Shown here in pieces: positions 53,548 through 62,395 of a stretch of 64,000 nucleotides of DNA. Source of the DNA: Coriobacteriaceae bacterium (GTDB taxonomy: Bacteria > Actinomycetota > Coriobacteriia > Coriobacteriales > Coriobacteriaceae); NCBI GenBank assembly GCA_902399975.1, contig CABOHA010000001.1, positions 7,314 to 71,313 on the forward strand, given 5' to 3'. The position numbers and the translations under genes were made by a program. Numbering within the stretch: position 1 is the first letter of the stretch; each line of letters opens with the position of its first letter. The notes under the pieces are model-generated. The model did not search any database, had not been told where the DNA came from, and saw nothing but the letters and a program-made list of their open reading frames with translations.

Positions 53548-54090
53548 TTACTTGTCGTCGTTCAGATTTTTCTTGATGCCGTCCGCGGCGTCGGCGGCGT
53601 GATCCATCAGGTTGTTGATACTGCCGGGCACGTCGCCGTCGCTATCGATGCGGTAGCGCATGCCAAAGAACAGGCCAAGCAGCATCAGCCATATCGTAGC
53701 GCCCCAGGCAAACAGGGCGACGATAGGGATCAGGATGGGGATGTTGAGGATGATCGCATCGCGGCGCGTGGCGATAAACTTGGTGTCCAGGCTCAGGCGG
53801 AAGAGCTTTTTGAGGTACTCCCACACGCTGTCCATTTTCTTAGAGAAGTCGGTCTTTTCGCTCGACTTTTCGTAGGCGGCCTGCGCGGCGACCATCTCGG
53901 CCGAGGGTTCATCGACTGGCTCGGACTCGGTGGCGGCGTGTGCCGACGTGGTCTGGGTCTTGCCCTGCGACTCGAGCCAAATGATGGCATCCAGCACGTT
54001 GCCGTCGGCAGCGTCGAGTGCGGCCTTGGCATCGGTGTAGCTCACGTTGCACTTGGTGCGGATGGTTTCAACTTTTTCGAGGTCGTCCAT
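53548..54090 (-). CDS. Membrane protein with N-terminal UBA/TS-N-like domain (DUF4342-like)
   Basis: The 180-aa protein begins with a three-helix module (LEKVETIRTKCNVSYTDAKAAL, shown split as LEKVETIRTKC and NVSYTDAKAAL, then DGNVLDAIIWLESQGK) like those of EF-Ts and DUF4342 proteins. A polar linker and two close membrane segments (residues ~113-147) follow. It lies 18 bases upstream of the response regulator on the same strand and may share its transcript. Function unknown. Confidence 0.75.
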   Translation of the reverse strand: MDDLEKVETIRTKCNVSYTDAKAALDAADGNVLDAIIWLESQGKTQTTSAHAATESEPVDEPSAEMVAAQAAYEKSSEKTDFSKKMDSVWEYLKKLFRLSLDTKFIATRRDAIILNIPILIPIVALFAWGATIWLMLLGLFFGMRYRIDSDGDVPGSINNLMDHAADAADGIKKNLNDDK

Positions 54091-54450
54091 GACCTGTCCT
54101 TTCGTTCGATGGGCGCGACGCCGGGCGATCTGCCCGGGCGCGAGCGTTGCGTTCGGCGGCCTGCGTTGCGCGGTGCCGCCCCGCCCTTGGTCGAACTCTA
54201 TAGTGCGGGTTATAGATTAAGCGATTCTTGAGCCAAGATTAATGTTGGATGAGTTTTTGGGTGGGGCCGAGGCCAAGCGCGCGGGGCGCCCGGAGCTCAG
54301 GCGTAAATTTGTGTCCGCACGGCGAGATACACTTTTAACAATGTTGAGGGGCGTGACAGGACAAGGTTGCCCGGCGCCTGCGAAATCAGAGGGGCTGCCG
54401 CGCCGCATGGCTCAAACGAGCGGGACCCTGACGCAAACAGGAGGTCATGC
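54091..54450. other. Gene-free 360-base stretch
   Basis: No convincing gene, terminator or repeat is visible in this GC-rich gap between divergent genes. Short open frames here lack ribosome sites and family resemblance. Confidence 0.5.
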
Positions 54451-55212
54451 GTGCATATCTACGCCATGAGTGACATTCACGGGTGCTTGGACGCCTTTAA
54501 GGCATCGCTTTCCACCGTCGACCTCGATGCCGAGGATTCCAAGCTGGTTTTGCTTGGCGACTACTGCGACCGAGGTCCCGATTCGCTCGGGGTCTTCGAG
54601 CTCATCATGGGCCTGCAAAAGCGGTACGGCGATCGCGTCGTGGCGCTGCGCGGCAACCACGAGGAGATGTTCCTCGAGTACATTGACGAGGTAAACGACC
54701 TTAATTTTACGCAGGCATGGATACTTGCCGACAACAATCTGGCAACGGCCAAGAGCTTCCTGGATGCCGAGGCATTCAAGCACGTTAAGCACCTTTTGAG
54801 GCTCAGGAAGTTCGAGGAGGCCTACGCCTTTACGGTTGAGCGCATAAAGGCCGAGCACGCGGACATTATCGCGTGGGTCCGCAAGCTCCCTTACTTTTAC
54901 GAGAGTCCCTTCGGCCAGGTCTTTGTGCACGCCGGCATTGACGAGGGGGGCGGGGAGTACTGGAAGCTTGGCACGGCTGACGAGTCGTTTACCATGATGC
55001 CGCCCGATTACGTGGGGCGTAAGTTCTACCTAGATGTTATCGCCGGGCACATCAACACCGAGGCGGTCTCGGGCATTGCGGGCTACCGCGGTATCTGGAC
55101 CGACGGGGCCAGCCATTTCTACATCGACGGGAACGTAGTTCAGCACGGCGAGATCGTCGTGCTGAACTACGACTCAGAGACAGGGAAGTACAGCGGGCAA
55201 GGGCTGGAGTAG
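54451..55212 (+). CDS. PPP-type metallophosphoesterase (ApaH/serine-threonine phosphatase-like)
   Basis: GTG 54451 with AGGAGGT upstream gives 253 aa. It has the PPP signatures SDIHGC, GDYCDRGPDS, LRGNHEEM and a C-terminal AGHINTE with histidine ligands. Family members cleave dinucleoside polyphosphates or phosphoproteins. It sits in a group of accessory-looking genes. Confidence 0.88.
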   Translation: MHIYAMSDIHGCLDAFKASLSTVDLDAEDSKLVLLGDYCDRGPDSLGVFELIMGLQKRYGDRVVALRGNHEEMFLEYIDEVNDLNFTQAWILADNNLATAKSFLDAEAFKHVKHLLRLRKFEEAYAFTVERIKAEHADIIAWVRKLPYFYESPFGQVFVHAGIDEGGGEYWKLGTADESFTMMPPDYVGRKFYLDVIAGHINTEAVSGIAGYRGIWTDGASHFYIDGNVVQHGEIVVLNYDSETGKYSGQGLE

Positions 55213-55224
55213 GTTGGCGGGCGA

Positions 55225-56019
55225 TTATTTGCCGGCTAATTTACGCAGTGCTTCTTCAAGCCATTCGTTCATTTTCTCAGAGGGAGGTGTTTTTGTTTCC
55301 GCGTTTGTAGTGGTTGTCTCCGGTATAACAATTTGAAGCTTGATGCGCTTGTTTTCGAGCTGGTTAGGGGGACAAAAGAGTTTTAAATTCAGCGCACTTA
55401 AAGATCCTTTGTCCCATTTTTTAATATAGTGATACAGACAACGATATTCGTGCTGGTCGTTACTTAAGGCGTGGGCGATATCATAGAACGCAAGCACGGA
55501 GATGAGCACATGCCATTGCTGGTTTAAATTATCGTGTGTACCGTCAGTAAAGGGCTCAAAGGCATCGACTTCTGCAACTGCATCTTTGTCAAAATAAAAG
55601 CAGTAATGTTTTTGCTTATCGGTGCGGTGTCTGAGCGCAAGATAGAAGACCGCGTTTTCCGGGTATTGTTTCATTACATTAATTGTCGGTTTGAGTCTTT
55701 TTGCCTGCTTCGCTTGCCTCCATTCGGTTTCACACCAATCGCCCCATACACCTCCCCTGAGAGCGGCTTCCATCGTAGCGAGCTCACTGTTGTCAAGTTG
55801 ATTCAGGGAGACTACTGCGTTACCCAGCGCTTTGGCGGCGCTGTCTCCACTGCTGTATTTGGATTGTGCCTCGCAAAGATTGCACAGAGCGATAAAGTCC
55901 TTGACGTCTATTGGGTCGCTATGTGGCTCTTCAATTGGGGATACACTGTTGCGCGCGCTGTCGACACGGCTGAAAAACTCCCGAAGATTGTCCAAAACGG
56001 CGTGGTTGACTTCGTCCAT
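55225..56019 (-). CDS. Hypothetical protein, AT-richer than its neighbours
   Basis: The 264-aa protein starts at ATG 56019 behind GAAAGGA. It is soluble, with no signal peptide or membrane segment. It has several Trp/Cys residues (GDWCETEWRQAKQAKR) and a Thr/Pro-rich tail. No family was recognised. Codon use is clearly less GC-biased (many AAA, TTT, TTA) than flanking genes, suggesting recent transfer. It is convergent with the phosphoesterase gene at 54.5 kb. Confidence 0.7.
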   Translation of the reverse strand: MDEVNHAVLDNLREFFSRVDSARNSVSPIEEPHSDPIDVKDFIALCNLCEAQSKYSSGDSAAKALGNAVVSLNQLDNSELATMEAALRGGVWGDWCETEWRQAKQAKRLKPTINVMKQYPENAVFYLALRHRTDKQKHYCFYFDKDAVAEVDAFEPFTDGTHDNLNQQWHVLISVLAFYDIAHALSNDQHEYRCLYHYIKKWDKGSLSALNLKLFCPPNQLENKRIKLQIVIPETTTTNAETKTPPSEKMNEWLEEALRKLAGK

Positions 56020-56146
56020 ATCTGGATTCCTTTCTCATCAGGAAACATGTCTCATTATAGGCATGCCTGCGGTCGTAGCGGCTAGGGGCGCCAGTGCTAG
56101 TGAGGGTTCCAGAGAAGGAAGCGGCGCACCCTCGGGGCAGTAAAGA

Positions 56147-56334
56147 ATCAAGGTCTAATACTTTTCCCGAGAAGTGAACGAGCTAAAACGGACCCCCGAA
56201 GCATCGACGCTTTGAGAGTGCCGTTTCCTGCGGTTTCGGTACTGAAATCCTGCGATTTTGCCGTCGAAAAATGTGGATGCTTCAGGGGTCCAAAAACAGC
56301 CGTTCACTTCTCGGGAAAAGTATTAGACCTCGAT
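56147..56334. repeat. Large structured repeat family D, copy 2
   Basis: The 34-bp arms 56147-56180 and 56301-56334 pair with one mismatch. Inner stem ACCCCCGAAGCATC/GATGCTTCAGGGGT and TTTCCTGCGGTTT correspond to copy 1. Arm sequences differ from copy 1 at several places, but both arms change together. It lies in the gap between the AT-rich gene and the small membrane protein gene. Confidence 0.88.
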
Positions 56335-56497
56335 AGCGGGGAGGGGGATGGGATGCCGGTGCAAAACGGCGTCAAGGGTTGGTCGAGCAGGTGGTTTCTC
56401 CATTGATGTCCGCACGACATGTGACACTTTTCTTGTCGCCCTGCTCTGCCGCCGCGGCGTGCATCTGAACAACGACCCTCTAAGGAGTTCGATATTG

Positions 56498-56737
56498 ATG
56501 AGTGACAACGCAAAGCATCTCGCAAAGAAGTGCGTCAAGGACGCGGGGCCGTGCCTCGCGTTGTGCCTTGCCGGCGCAGCGGTCGCGCTGCTGGCTGTTC
56601 TGGGGCCGTTCGACGTGCTCCGAAGTGCCGTCTCTCTGCACGTTTGCATGGCCCTTGCCGGCGCCATGATGACCGGCGGCGTGCTCGATCTGGTTTTTTG
56701 GGTGCTCGACCCGTTTGGATGGAAGAACGAGGGGTAA
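56498..56737 (+). CDS. Small two-helix membrane protein, unknown
   Basis: ATG 56498 behind AAGGAG gives 79 aa. Two hydrophobic segments (LALCLAGAAVALLAVLG and VCMALAGAMMTGGVLDLVF) are joined by a short polar loop. No family was recognised. It lies 85 bases before a phosphoesterase gene on the same strand. Confidence 0.6.
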   Translation: MSDNAKHLAKKCVKDAGPCLALCLAGAAVALLAVLGPFDVLRSAVSLHVCMALAGAMMTGGVLDLVFWVLDPFGWKNEG

Positions 56738-56822
56738 GCCCTAAGGGATGGAAGGGCTGGAACGGTTGGCTTGGTGATCGTGCAGAATGTGGGCTAGCGA
56801 CTTACAGGGAAGTGGTAATCCG

Positions 56823-57548
56823 ATGACGGTCTATGTGACGGGCGATATTCACGGCGGCCTCGATATGCAAAAGCTGCGCGACTGGGAGCTTGGGGATAGC
56901 CTGGCGAGCGACGACTATCTCATCATCGCGGGCGACTTTGGCTTTCCGTGGGATTTCTCCGCCGAGGAGTGCGCCGACATCGCTTGGCTGGAGTCGCGCC
57001 CCTATACCGTGCTGTTCGTCGACGGCAACCACGAACGCTACGATCATTGGGCGGAGCGCCCCATGGAGTTGTGGCACGGTGGACTGACACAGCGCTTGTC
57101 GGACACCTCGCCTATACGGCGCCTGACGCGCGGCGAGGTTTTTGAGCTCGACGGCTCAACGATTTTTACCATGGGCGGCGCCACGAGTGTGGACAAGGAA
57201 TACCGCATCCCGTATTCCAGCTGGTGGCCGCAGGAGCTGCCGGGTGAGCGCAACTTTGAGGAAGCGCGGGCAAGGCTCGATAGTGTAGGCTGGAAGGTCG
57301 ACTACGTAATCACCCACACCTGCTCCACGCGCATGCTCTCGCCCACGCTCTATCCGGCGCCCTGCTGGAATTACCCCGATGTCGATCGGCTTACGGCATT
57401 TTTCGATGAGCTGGAAGATCGCTTGGACTACAAGCGCTGGTACTACGGGCATTTTCATCGCGACGCCAACCCGGCCGAGCGTCACACCGTGCTCTACGAC
57501 TGCATCGTTCGCCTGGGCGACGAACTCCAGCCCTGGGATGTTGCGTAG
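56823..57548 (+). CDS. Calcineurin-like metallophosphoesterase
   Basis: ATG 56823 gives 241 aa. Metal motifs are VTGDIHGGLD, IAGDFGFPWD, VDGNHERYD, VITHTCS and YYGHFHRD. It differs from the PPP-type enzyme at 54.5 kb and is closer to phage and accessory-region phosphoesterases. Substrate unknown. Confidence 0.88.
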   Translation: MTVYVTGDIHGGLDMQKLRDWELGDSLASDDYLIIAGDFGFPWDFSAEECADIAWLESRPYTVLFVDGNHERYDHWAERPMELWHGGLTQRLSDTSPIRRLTRGEVFELDGSTIFTMGGATSVDKEYRIPYSSWWPQELPGERNFEEARARLDSVGWKVDYVITHTCSTRMLSPTLYPAPCWNYPDVDRLTAFFDELEDRLDYKRWYYGHFHRDANPAERHTVLYDCIVRLGDELQPWDVA

Positions 57549-57563
57549 CGGCAAGGCGTTTGA

Positions 57564-58568
57564 CTACTCGGCCGTTACGGTGATGTTCTCCCTGTGCTTG
57601 CGGATAACATCCCAGCTAAAGTGCTCGACCAGCCGCTCGGCAGAGCGCGGCGTGGTGTCCGGCGCGATGCCCGTTTGCCCGGCGAGCCAGCCCAGCAGCG
57701 CTTCGGGCGTGCCAAAGCGGGCGCGGAGTTCGCCCAGGTCCAGATCGCGGTCTCGTTTGGAAAGGCGGCGGCCGTCCGGTGCCATGAGCAGCGGAATATG
57801 TGCGTAGTGCGGCGTGGGCAGCCCCAACAGGTGCTGCAGATAGATCTGGCGCGGCGTGGACCCCAGCAGGTCGCATCCGCGCACGACCTCGGTGACGCCC
57901 ATGGCAGCGTCGTCGACCACCACGGCTAGCTGATAGGCAAACACGCCGTCGCTGCGGCGCACCAAAAAGTCGCCGCACTCGGTGGCGAGTGCTTCGCATT
58001 GGGCGCCGTACGTGCGATCCACAAATTCGATCACGTCGTCTGCGAGGTCGTCGACGGTGGGCACGCGCAGACGTGTGGCCGGGGCGCGCAGGGCGCTGCG
58101 GCGGGCCACCTCCTCGGCCGAAAGACTTCGGCAGGCGCCACGGTAGATGGGCGTGCCGTCGCTCGCGTGCGGTGCACTCGCGGCGTGGAGCTCGGCGCGT
58201 GTGCAAAAGCAGGGATAGGTGAGGCCGGCGTCTTTCAGCCGGCGCAAGGCGCTCTCGTACAGGTCTAGGCGGTCGTGCTGGTAGTAGGGGCCTTCGTCCC
58301 ACTCCAGCCCCAGCCAGGCCAGGTCGTCAATCAATTGGGCGGCAAGTTCCGGGCGCTTGCAGCGATCGTCCAGGTCCTCAATGCGTAACACGATGCTGCC
58401 GCCCTGGCTGCGGGCCGAAAGCCATGCGCACAGGCAGCTGAACACGTTGCCCAGGTGCATACGGCCCGAGGGCGACGGGGCGAAGCGCCCCACGACGGGC
58501 GCGGGAGCGGCCGGCGTCGTTGGCGCGTCGGCGGCGGTTGTTGCTATGTTGCGTGCGTTGATGTCCAT
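57564..58568 (-). CDS. gluQ: Glutamyl-Q tRNA(Asp) synthetase
   Basis: ATG 58568 gives 334 aa; the frame continues upstream without a ribosome site. It is a GluRS catalytic-domain paralogue lacking the anticodon-binding domain. It has HIGH-like PSPSGRMHLGNV, KMSKS-like LSKRD and the zinc-type CFCTR...YRGACR pattern seen in YadB/GluQRS. It attaches Glu to queuosine in tRNA-Asp. It is convergent with the phosphoesterase gene. Confidence 0.88.
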   Translation of the reverse strand: MDINARNIATTAADAPTTPAAPAPVVGRFAPSPSGRMHLGNVFSCLCAWLSARSQGGSIVLRIEDLDDRCKRPELAAQLIDDLAWLGLEWDEGPYYQHDRLDLYESALRRLKDAGLTYPCFCTRAELHAASAPHASDGTPIYRGACRSLSAEEVARRSALRAPATRLRVPTVDDLADDVIEFVDRTYGAQCEALATECGDFLVRRSDGVFAYQLAVVVDDAAMGVTEVVRGCDLLGSTPRQIYLQHLLGLPTPHYAHIPLLMAPDGRRLSKRDRDLDLGELRARFGTPEALLGWLAGQTGIAPDTTPRSAERLVEHFSWDVIRKHRENITVTAE

Positions 58569-58704
58569 GCGGACGAGTATAGCGCGGGGCGCGGTGGGGG
58601 AGACGCTGCCGTGGCCTGCAAGTTGCTGAGGCCACACGTTGCGCGTGCCGGACCACCGGCTCGGCGCCTTAATCGTCGTCAATCAATCTAGCCCTCAAAC
58701 GACA

Positions 58705-58740
58705 GAAACCCCGGCAGCTCTTCGCAACTGCCGGGGTTTC
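58705..58740. terminator. Strong hairpin GAAACCCCGGCAG/CTGCCGGGGTTTC
   Basis: A 13-bp perfect stem (58705-58717 with 58728-58740) stands in the 509-base gap between the divergent gluQ and DUF2207 genes. T-tracts are weak on both sides, so it may be a terminator relic or another repeat-type hairpin. Confidence 0.5.
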
Positions 58741-58931
58741 CGCGGAAAAGGGGGACATGATCCTCAAGCGGACGGCAAAGGGGCAAACCGTTTTCGCTCA
58801 ACTGCTTTATGCCCCTCAACTGGCGGCTCAATCAGCGCATGCCGCGCCCACACAAAGCCGCTACACCTGTGATGGAGCTATGAAGTGGTATCTATTGCCG
58901 GAGCGGGCTATGCCAAGGAGTGTCCCAGATT

Positions 58932-58964
58932 GCCGGCAGATAAGGAACGTCCCCAGGTGCCGGC
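58932..58964. repeat. GGGGAC-loop hairpin, GCCGGCA-stem type, copy 2
   Basis: GCCGGCA (58932-58938) pairs with TGCCGGC (58958-58964). On the minus strand the loop reads CCTGGGGACGTTCCTTATC. It is the inverted counterpart of 47759-47804. Confidence 0.75.
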
Positions 58965-59077
58965 GGCGGGCGTGACTTTTGTCCCGTTTTGACGCTCCGC
59001 TGACCTAGATGTTCGTCACATGAACTCGCAAACGTGGGACAATGACGCTACTGGTACCACAGACAAAGGATGTGCCT

Positions 59078-61024
59078 ATGAACGCCCCCGTTGCCCAGCC
59101 CTGTCGGCAGCGCCGCCTGTTTGCGCGGTTCGCTTCCGTCTGCGCACTCGTCGCGCTTGCGTTGTTGCTGCTGCCTGCCGTCGCGCACGCCGACGGCTAC
59201 TCCATGAGCCAAACCTATATCGGTGCCACGGTTGAGGCCGATGGCTCGCTGACCGTTGTCGAGGGACGCCAGTTCGATTTCGACGATGACATTAACGGCG
59301 TGTATTGGGATATCAATACAGGCTCTAACCAGCAAGGCGGCTCGGTGGTCGTCAATGTGCTGAGCGTCGAGGAAGACGACACTGCGTTTAACAAGGTCGA
59401 CAGCGCAAATAAAGGCGACGACGGCGTTTACACGGTGGAGCAGTCCGACGACGGCGTAAAGATTAAGGTGTTCAGCCCTCACGAGAGCGGCGACAGCGCA
59501 ATCTACTACGTGAGTTATTCCATGACCGGTGCGGTTATGAACTGGGCCGATACCGCCGAGCTCTACTGGAAATTTGTGGGTGACGGCTGGTCTGCGGACT
59601 CCGATGACGTCGAGATGGAAGTCTACTTTGCAAATGCCGCTGCCGGGACGGCTGCCGTCAAGGGCGATAACTTCCGCGCATGGGGCCACGGCCCACTGAC
59701 GGGCGACGTGTCGCTCGATGCGGACGAGCCCATGGTCACCTATACCATTCCCTGCGTGCATGAGGGCGAATTCGCCGAGGCACGCATCGCCTTCCCCAGC
59801 GACTGGGTGCCGCAGCTTGCCGTCTCGGGCGAAAAGCGCATGTCGACGATCCTGAGCGAAGAGAAGGAATGGGCCGACGAGGCCAACGCTCGCCGTGAGC
59901 ACGCGCGTGCGGTTGCCGGCGCGATTGCCGTGGTGTGTGTTGTCGTGGCGGTTGCCTATACCGGTGTGATCGTGATGCTTAAGCTGCGCAGGCCCAAGCC
60001 CAAGCCGCTCTTCCAGGACGAGTACTTCCGCGATGTGCCCTCGGCCGACCATCCCGCTGTGCTTGCAGCTCTCATGAGCTGGAACGACGTGCCCGATCAG
60101 GCATATATCGCCACGCTTATGAAGCTCACCGACGACCGCGTGATCAAGCTGGAAGAAGCGACCGAGACCAAGAAGAAGGGTCTGCTCCGTCGCGAAAAAG
60201 AGGAGCAGACGTATCGCATCACAGTGACCGACGAGGCCTGGAAGGCTGCCAAGAAGGACGGCATCGATCGCGATGTGCTCAAGGTCTTCTTCGCCGGCGT
60301 TAAGCCCGATAAGGACGGAGTCCGTTCGCGCACGTTTAGCGAGCTGGAGGAGTACGCTAGCGAGCGCACCACATCTGTTGGCGACAAGCTCGAGGACTAT
60401 CAGAGCACGGTTAAGGGCAAGCTGGAGGCGCGCGAGTTTATCGCCTCGGACGGCACCATCGCCCTGGTTGCCGGCTTGGTTCTCGGCATCATCATTGTCT
60501 TTGGCATTCTGGGCTCTCTGATCTATACCGACTTTGCGGACGCCAACGTCGGTGCCGCTATGATCTCGATCCCCGTCACGATCGTGGGCTTTGTCCTGAG
60601 CTGCACCTTCCGCCGCTACACGCCGGAGGGCGCCGAGGTGGCGGCTCGCTGCAAGGCGCTCAAGCATTGGCTCGAGGACTTTACGCGTCTGAAGGAGGCC
60701 GTCCCCAGCGACCTGATCTTGTGGAACAAACTGCTGGTGATGGGCGTTGCCCTGGGCGTTTCGAAAGAAGTGCTGCGACAGCTGGCCGAGGCCGTGCCTG
60801 CGGACCTGCGCAACAGCGACGATTTCTACGACAACTACCCCTGCTACTGGTGGTATTACCATCACTACGGCAACGAGTCCCCGCTCGATTCGTTCAACGA
60901 TGTGTACCACGAGACCATCCACGAGCTGGCTTCGAGTTCCGATAGTTCGAGCGGCGGCAGCGGCGGCGGCTTTTCCGGTGGCGGCGGTGGCGGCGTCGGC
61001 GGAGGCGGCGGCGGAACGTTCTAG
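59078..61024 (+). CDS. DUF2207-type membrane protein with Gly-rich C-terminus
   Basis: ATG 59078 behind AAAGGATG gives 648 aa. A signal peptide (residues ~12-38, ending AVAHA) precedes a large extracellular beta-rich domain (DGSLTVVEGRQFDFDDDING region). A membrane segment lies near residue 290, a cytoplasmic region follows, and two more helices sit near 468-510. It ends in a Ser/Gly-rich tail finishing GGGVGGGGGGTF. This matches the predicted DUF2207 family. Function unknown. Confidence 0.85.
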   Translation: MNAPVAQPCRQRRLFARFASVCALVALALLLLPAVAHADGYSMSQTYIGATVEADGSLTVVEGRQFDFDDDINGVYWDINTGSNQQGGSVVVNVLSVEEDDTAFNKVDSANKGDDGVYTVEQSDDGVKIKVFSPHESGDSAIYYVSYSMTGAVMNWADTAELYWKFVGDGWSADSDDVEMEVYFANAAAGTAAVKGDNFRAWGHGPLTGDVSLDADEPMVTYTIPCVHEGEFAEARIAFPSDWVPQLAVSGEKRMSTILSEEKEWADEANARREHARAVAGAIAVVCVVVAVAYTGVIVMLKLRRPKPKPLFQDEYFRDVPSADHPAVLAALMSWNDVPDQAYIATLMKLTDDRVIKLEEATETKKKGLLRREKEEQTYRITVTDEAWKAAKKDGIDRDVLKVFFAGVKPDKDGVRSRTFSELEEYASERTTSVGDKLEDYQSTVKGKLEAREFIASDGTIALVAGLVLGIIIVFGILGSLIYTDFADANVGAAMISIPVTIVGFVLSCTFRRYTPEGAEVAARCKALKHWLEDFTRLKEAVPSDLILWNKLLVMGVALGVSKEVLRQLAEAVPADLRNSDDFYDNYPCYWWYYHHYGNESPLDSFNDVYHETIHELASSSDSSSGGSGGGFSGGGGGGVGGGGGGTF

Positions 61025-61137
61025 CGAGCGCTTGCTTTGGGGTGGATCTTTCTGGGCGGTTGCCAGGGAAGATTCATCCCATTTTTGTGCATCGAAACGG
61101 GTCAAACTTTCCGCTGAGGACCTTCGCACAAGGGGCA

Positions 61138-61367
61138 GTGGACAAAAAATACCAAATATGAGTACTGTTGCTGCGTTGGTCACATATGTTTGCACATAAT
61201 AATGGGCTCCTAATGAGAGTACTCCTCGTTAGGAGCCCATTTTATTGAACATTTGGGGAGTTACGTCAGCTCGTGCAGCTGGTCGTCATGCCTATAAGCA
61301 TCAAAAATGCCCCGAATCGCTGCTACTAAAAAGGTAACAGTACTCATATTTGATGTATTTTGACCAC
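61138..61367. repeat. 230-bp segment bounded by inverted repeats
   Basis: CAAATATGAGTACTGTT (61153-61169) is the exact reverse complement of 61336-61352. Similarity continues outward with small gaps to GTGGACAAAA (61138) and TTTTGACCAC (61367). The interior holds a terminator-like hairpin and no ORF. This is the layout of a small non-autonomous element, but no target duplication was identified. Confidence 0.6.
61201..61246 (+). terminator. Intrinsic terminator-like hairpin
   Basis: AATGGGCTCCTAA (61201-61213) pairs with TTAGGAGCCCATT (61229-61241), followed by TTATT. It lies 177 bases after the DUF2207 stop. Confidence 0.75.
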
Positions 61368-61390
61368 GGCTATCTACAAACCCCCTAGGC

Positions 61391-61459
61391 CACTCATTGG
61401 GGACAGACTTAAATGACTAGTTGTTGGGGATCAGTCATTGGGGACGTTCTTAAATGACT
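61391..61459. repeat. Two tandem GGGGAC-loop hairpins
   Basis: 61391-61420 (ACTCATT...AATGACT around GGGGACAGACTTA) and 61433-61459 (AGTCATT...AATGACT around GGGGACGTTCTTA) stand side by side after the segment at 61138-61367. Confidence 0.75.
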
Positions 61460-61476
61460 AGGTGTGGCTGCTTGGG

Positions 61477-62118
61477 CTAGGCTGTTAGGTCGAGTTCGTA
61501 GAGAAAGCTTTCGCGCGGCATGTCGTGACGACGCTCTTCGCGGTTGGCGCGGTGCGTGGCCGTGCGCTTAAAGCCGTGCAACTCGTAGAACTTCCACGAG
61601 CAGTTGGAGTCGGTGTACAGGTGCGCCCTTGTCGCCCCGCGCGAGGACAGATACGAGACCGCGGCATCGAGCAACACTGAGCCTACACCCAGGCCGTGGA
61701 CATCGGGATCGACGGCGAGCAGCGTGACTTCGTTGTCGTGCGGCAACGGGCTGCTCTCGAGCAGGCGGTTGTTGGTTCGGATGGTTGCGCGCACAAACGA
61801 GAGATACTCGGCGCAGACATCGGGCTCCAGCTCGCGCATCTGCGAAAGCAGCGCGCGTTCGGTATCCATCCAGTGTTCCTTAACGGTGGCGCCGGAACTC
61901 TGTCCCGCGCGCGCGAGCGCAATGCCACGCGCCTGACCGTCGATTACGGCAACCTGCGAAAACGTCGATGACGAAAGGCAATGGGCGAGGTCGCACGCGG
62001 CCTCGAGGCGGTTGTACTCATCGTTATCCGAATTGTTATGCCAAAGCTGCTGCAGAATCAGCGCGATGGCGTCGAAGTCTTCGGTATCAAACGGTCGGTA
62101 GAGAACCCGCGAGACCAT
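61477..62118 (-). CDS. GNAT-family N-acetyltransferase
   Basis: The 213-aa protein has the acetyl-CoA-binding core VTLLAVDPDVHGLGVGSVLLDAA (split as VTLLAVDPDV and HGLGVGSVLLDAA; the R/Q-x-x-G-x-G/A loop reads HGLGVG) and YELHGFKRTATH near the C-terminus. ATG 62118 follows GAAAGAGGCACC. Substrate unknown. It is divergent from purH across a 277-base gap in which no clear promoter or operator was identified. Confidence 0.88.
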   Translation of the reverse strand: MVSRVLYRPFDTEDFDAIALILQQLWHNNSDNDEYNRLEAACDLAHCLSSSTFSQVAVIDGQARGIALARAGQSSGATVKEHWMDTERALLSQMRELEPDVCAEYLSFVRATIRTNNRLLESSPLPHDNEVTLLAVDPDVHGLGVGSVLLDAAVSYLSSRGATRAHLYTDSNCSWKFYELHGFKRTATHRANREERRHDMPRESFLYELDLTA

Positions 62119-62395
62119 GGTGCCTCTTTCTTTTGCGGATGCATATCGAGCACAGTTCTACCACGCTATTGGCATCTAATTATGGTGCCCCTGTGTTCCA
62201 TGAACTCACCGTGCCCGGTGCCGTGCCCATCCCCTCTGCTCGCAAACTTTTTCTGCACATGCGCCCGTTGCGGGGTGCATCGATGCGCTCGATGCGCTAC
62301 ATTGAATCAGTATTTTCAATGCCGCTGCGCGAGCGCTGCAGATCGACGTATCACCGACTCACAGAGCACGGCGGCGTACCAGACAGGAGGACTGC

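Noticed and set aside
58757..58975. 72-codon frame upstream of the DUF2207 gene
   Set aside because: It crosses the GGGGAC-loop hairpin, shows no family resemblance, and its codon use is unlike that of neighbouring genes.
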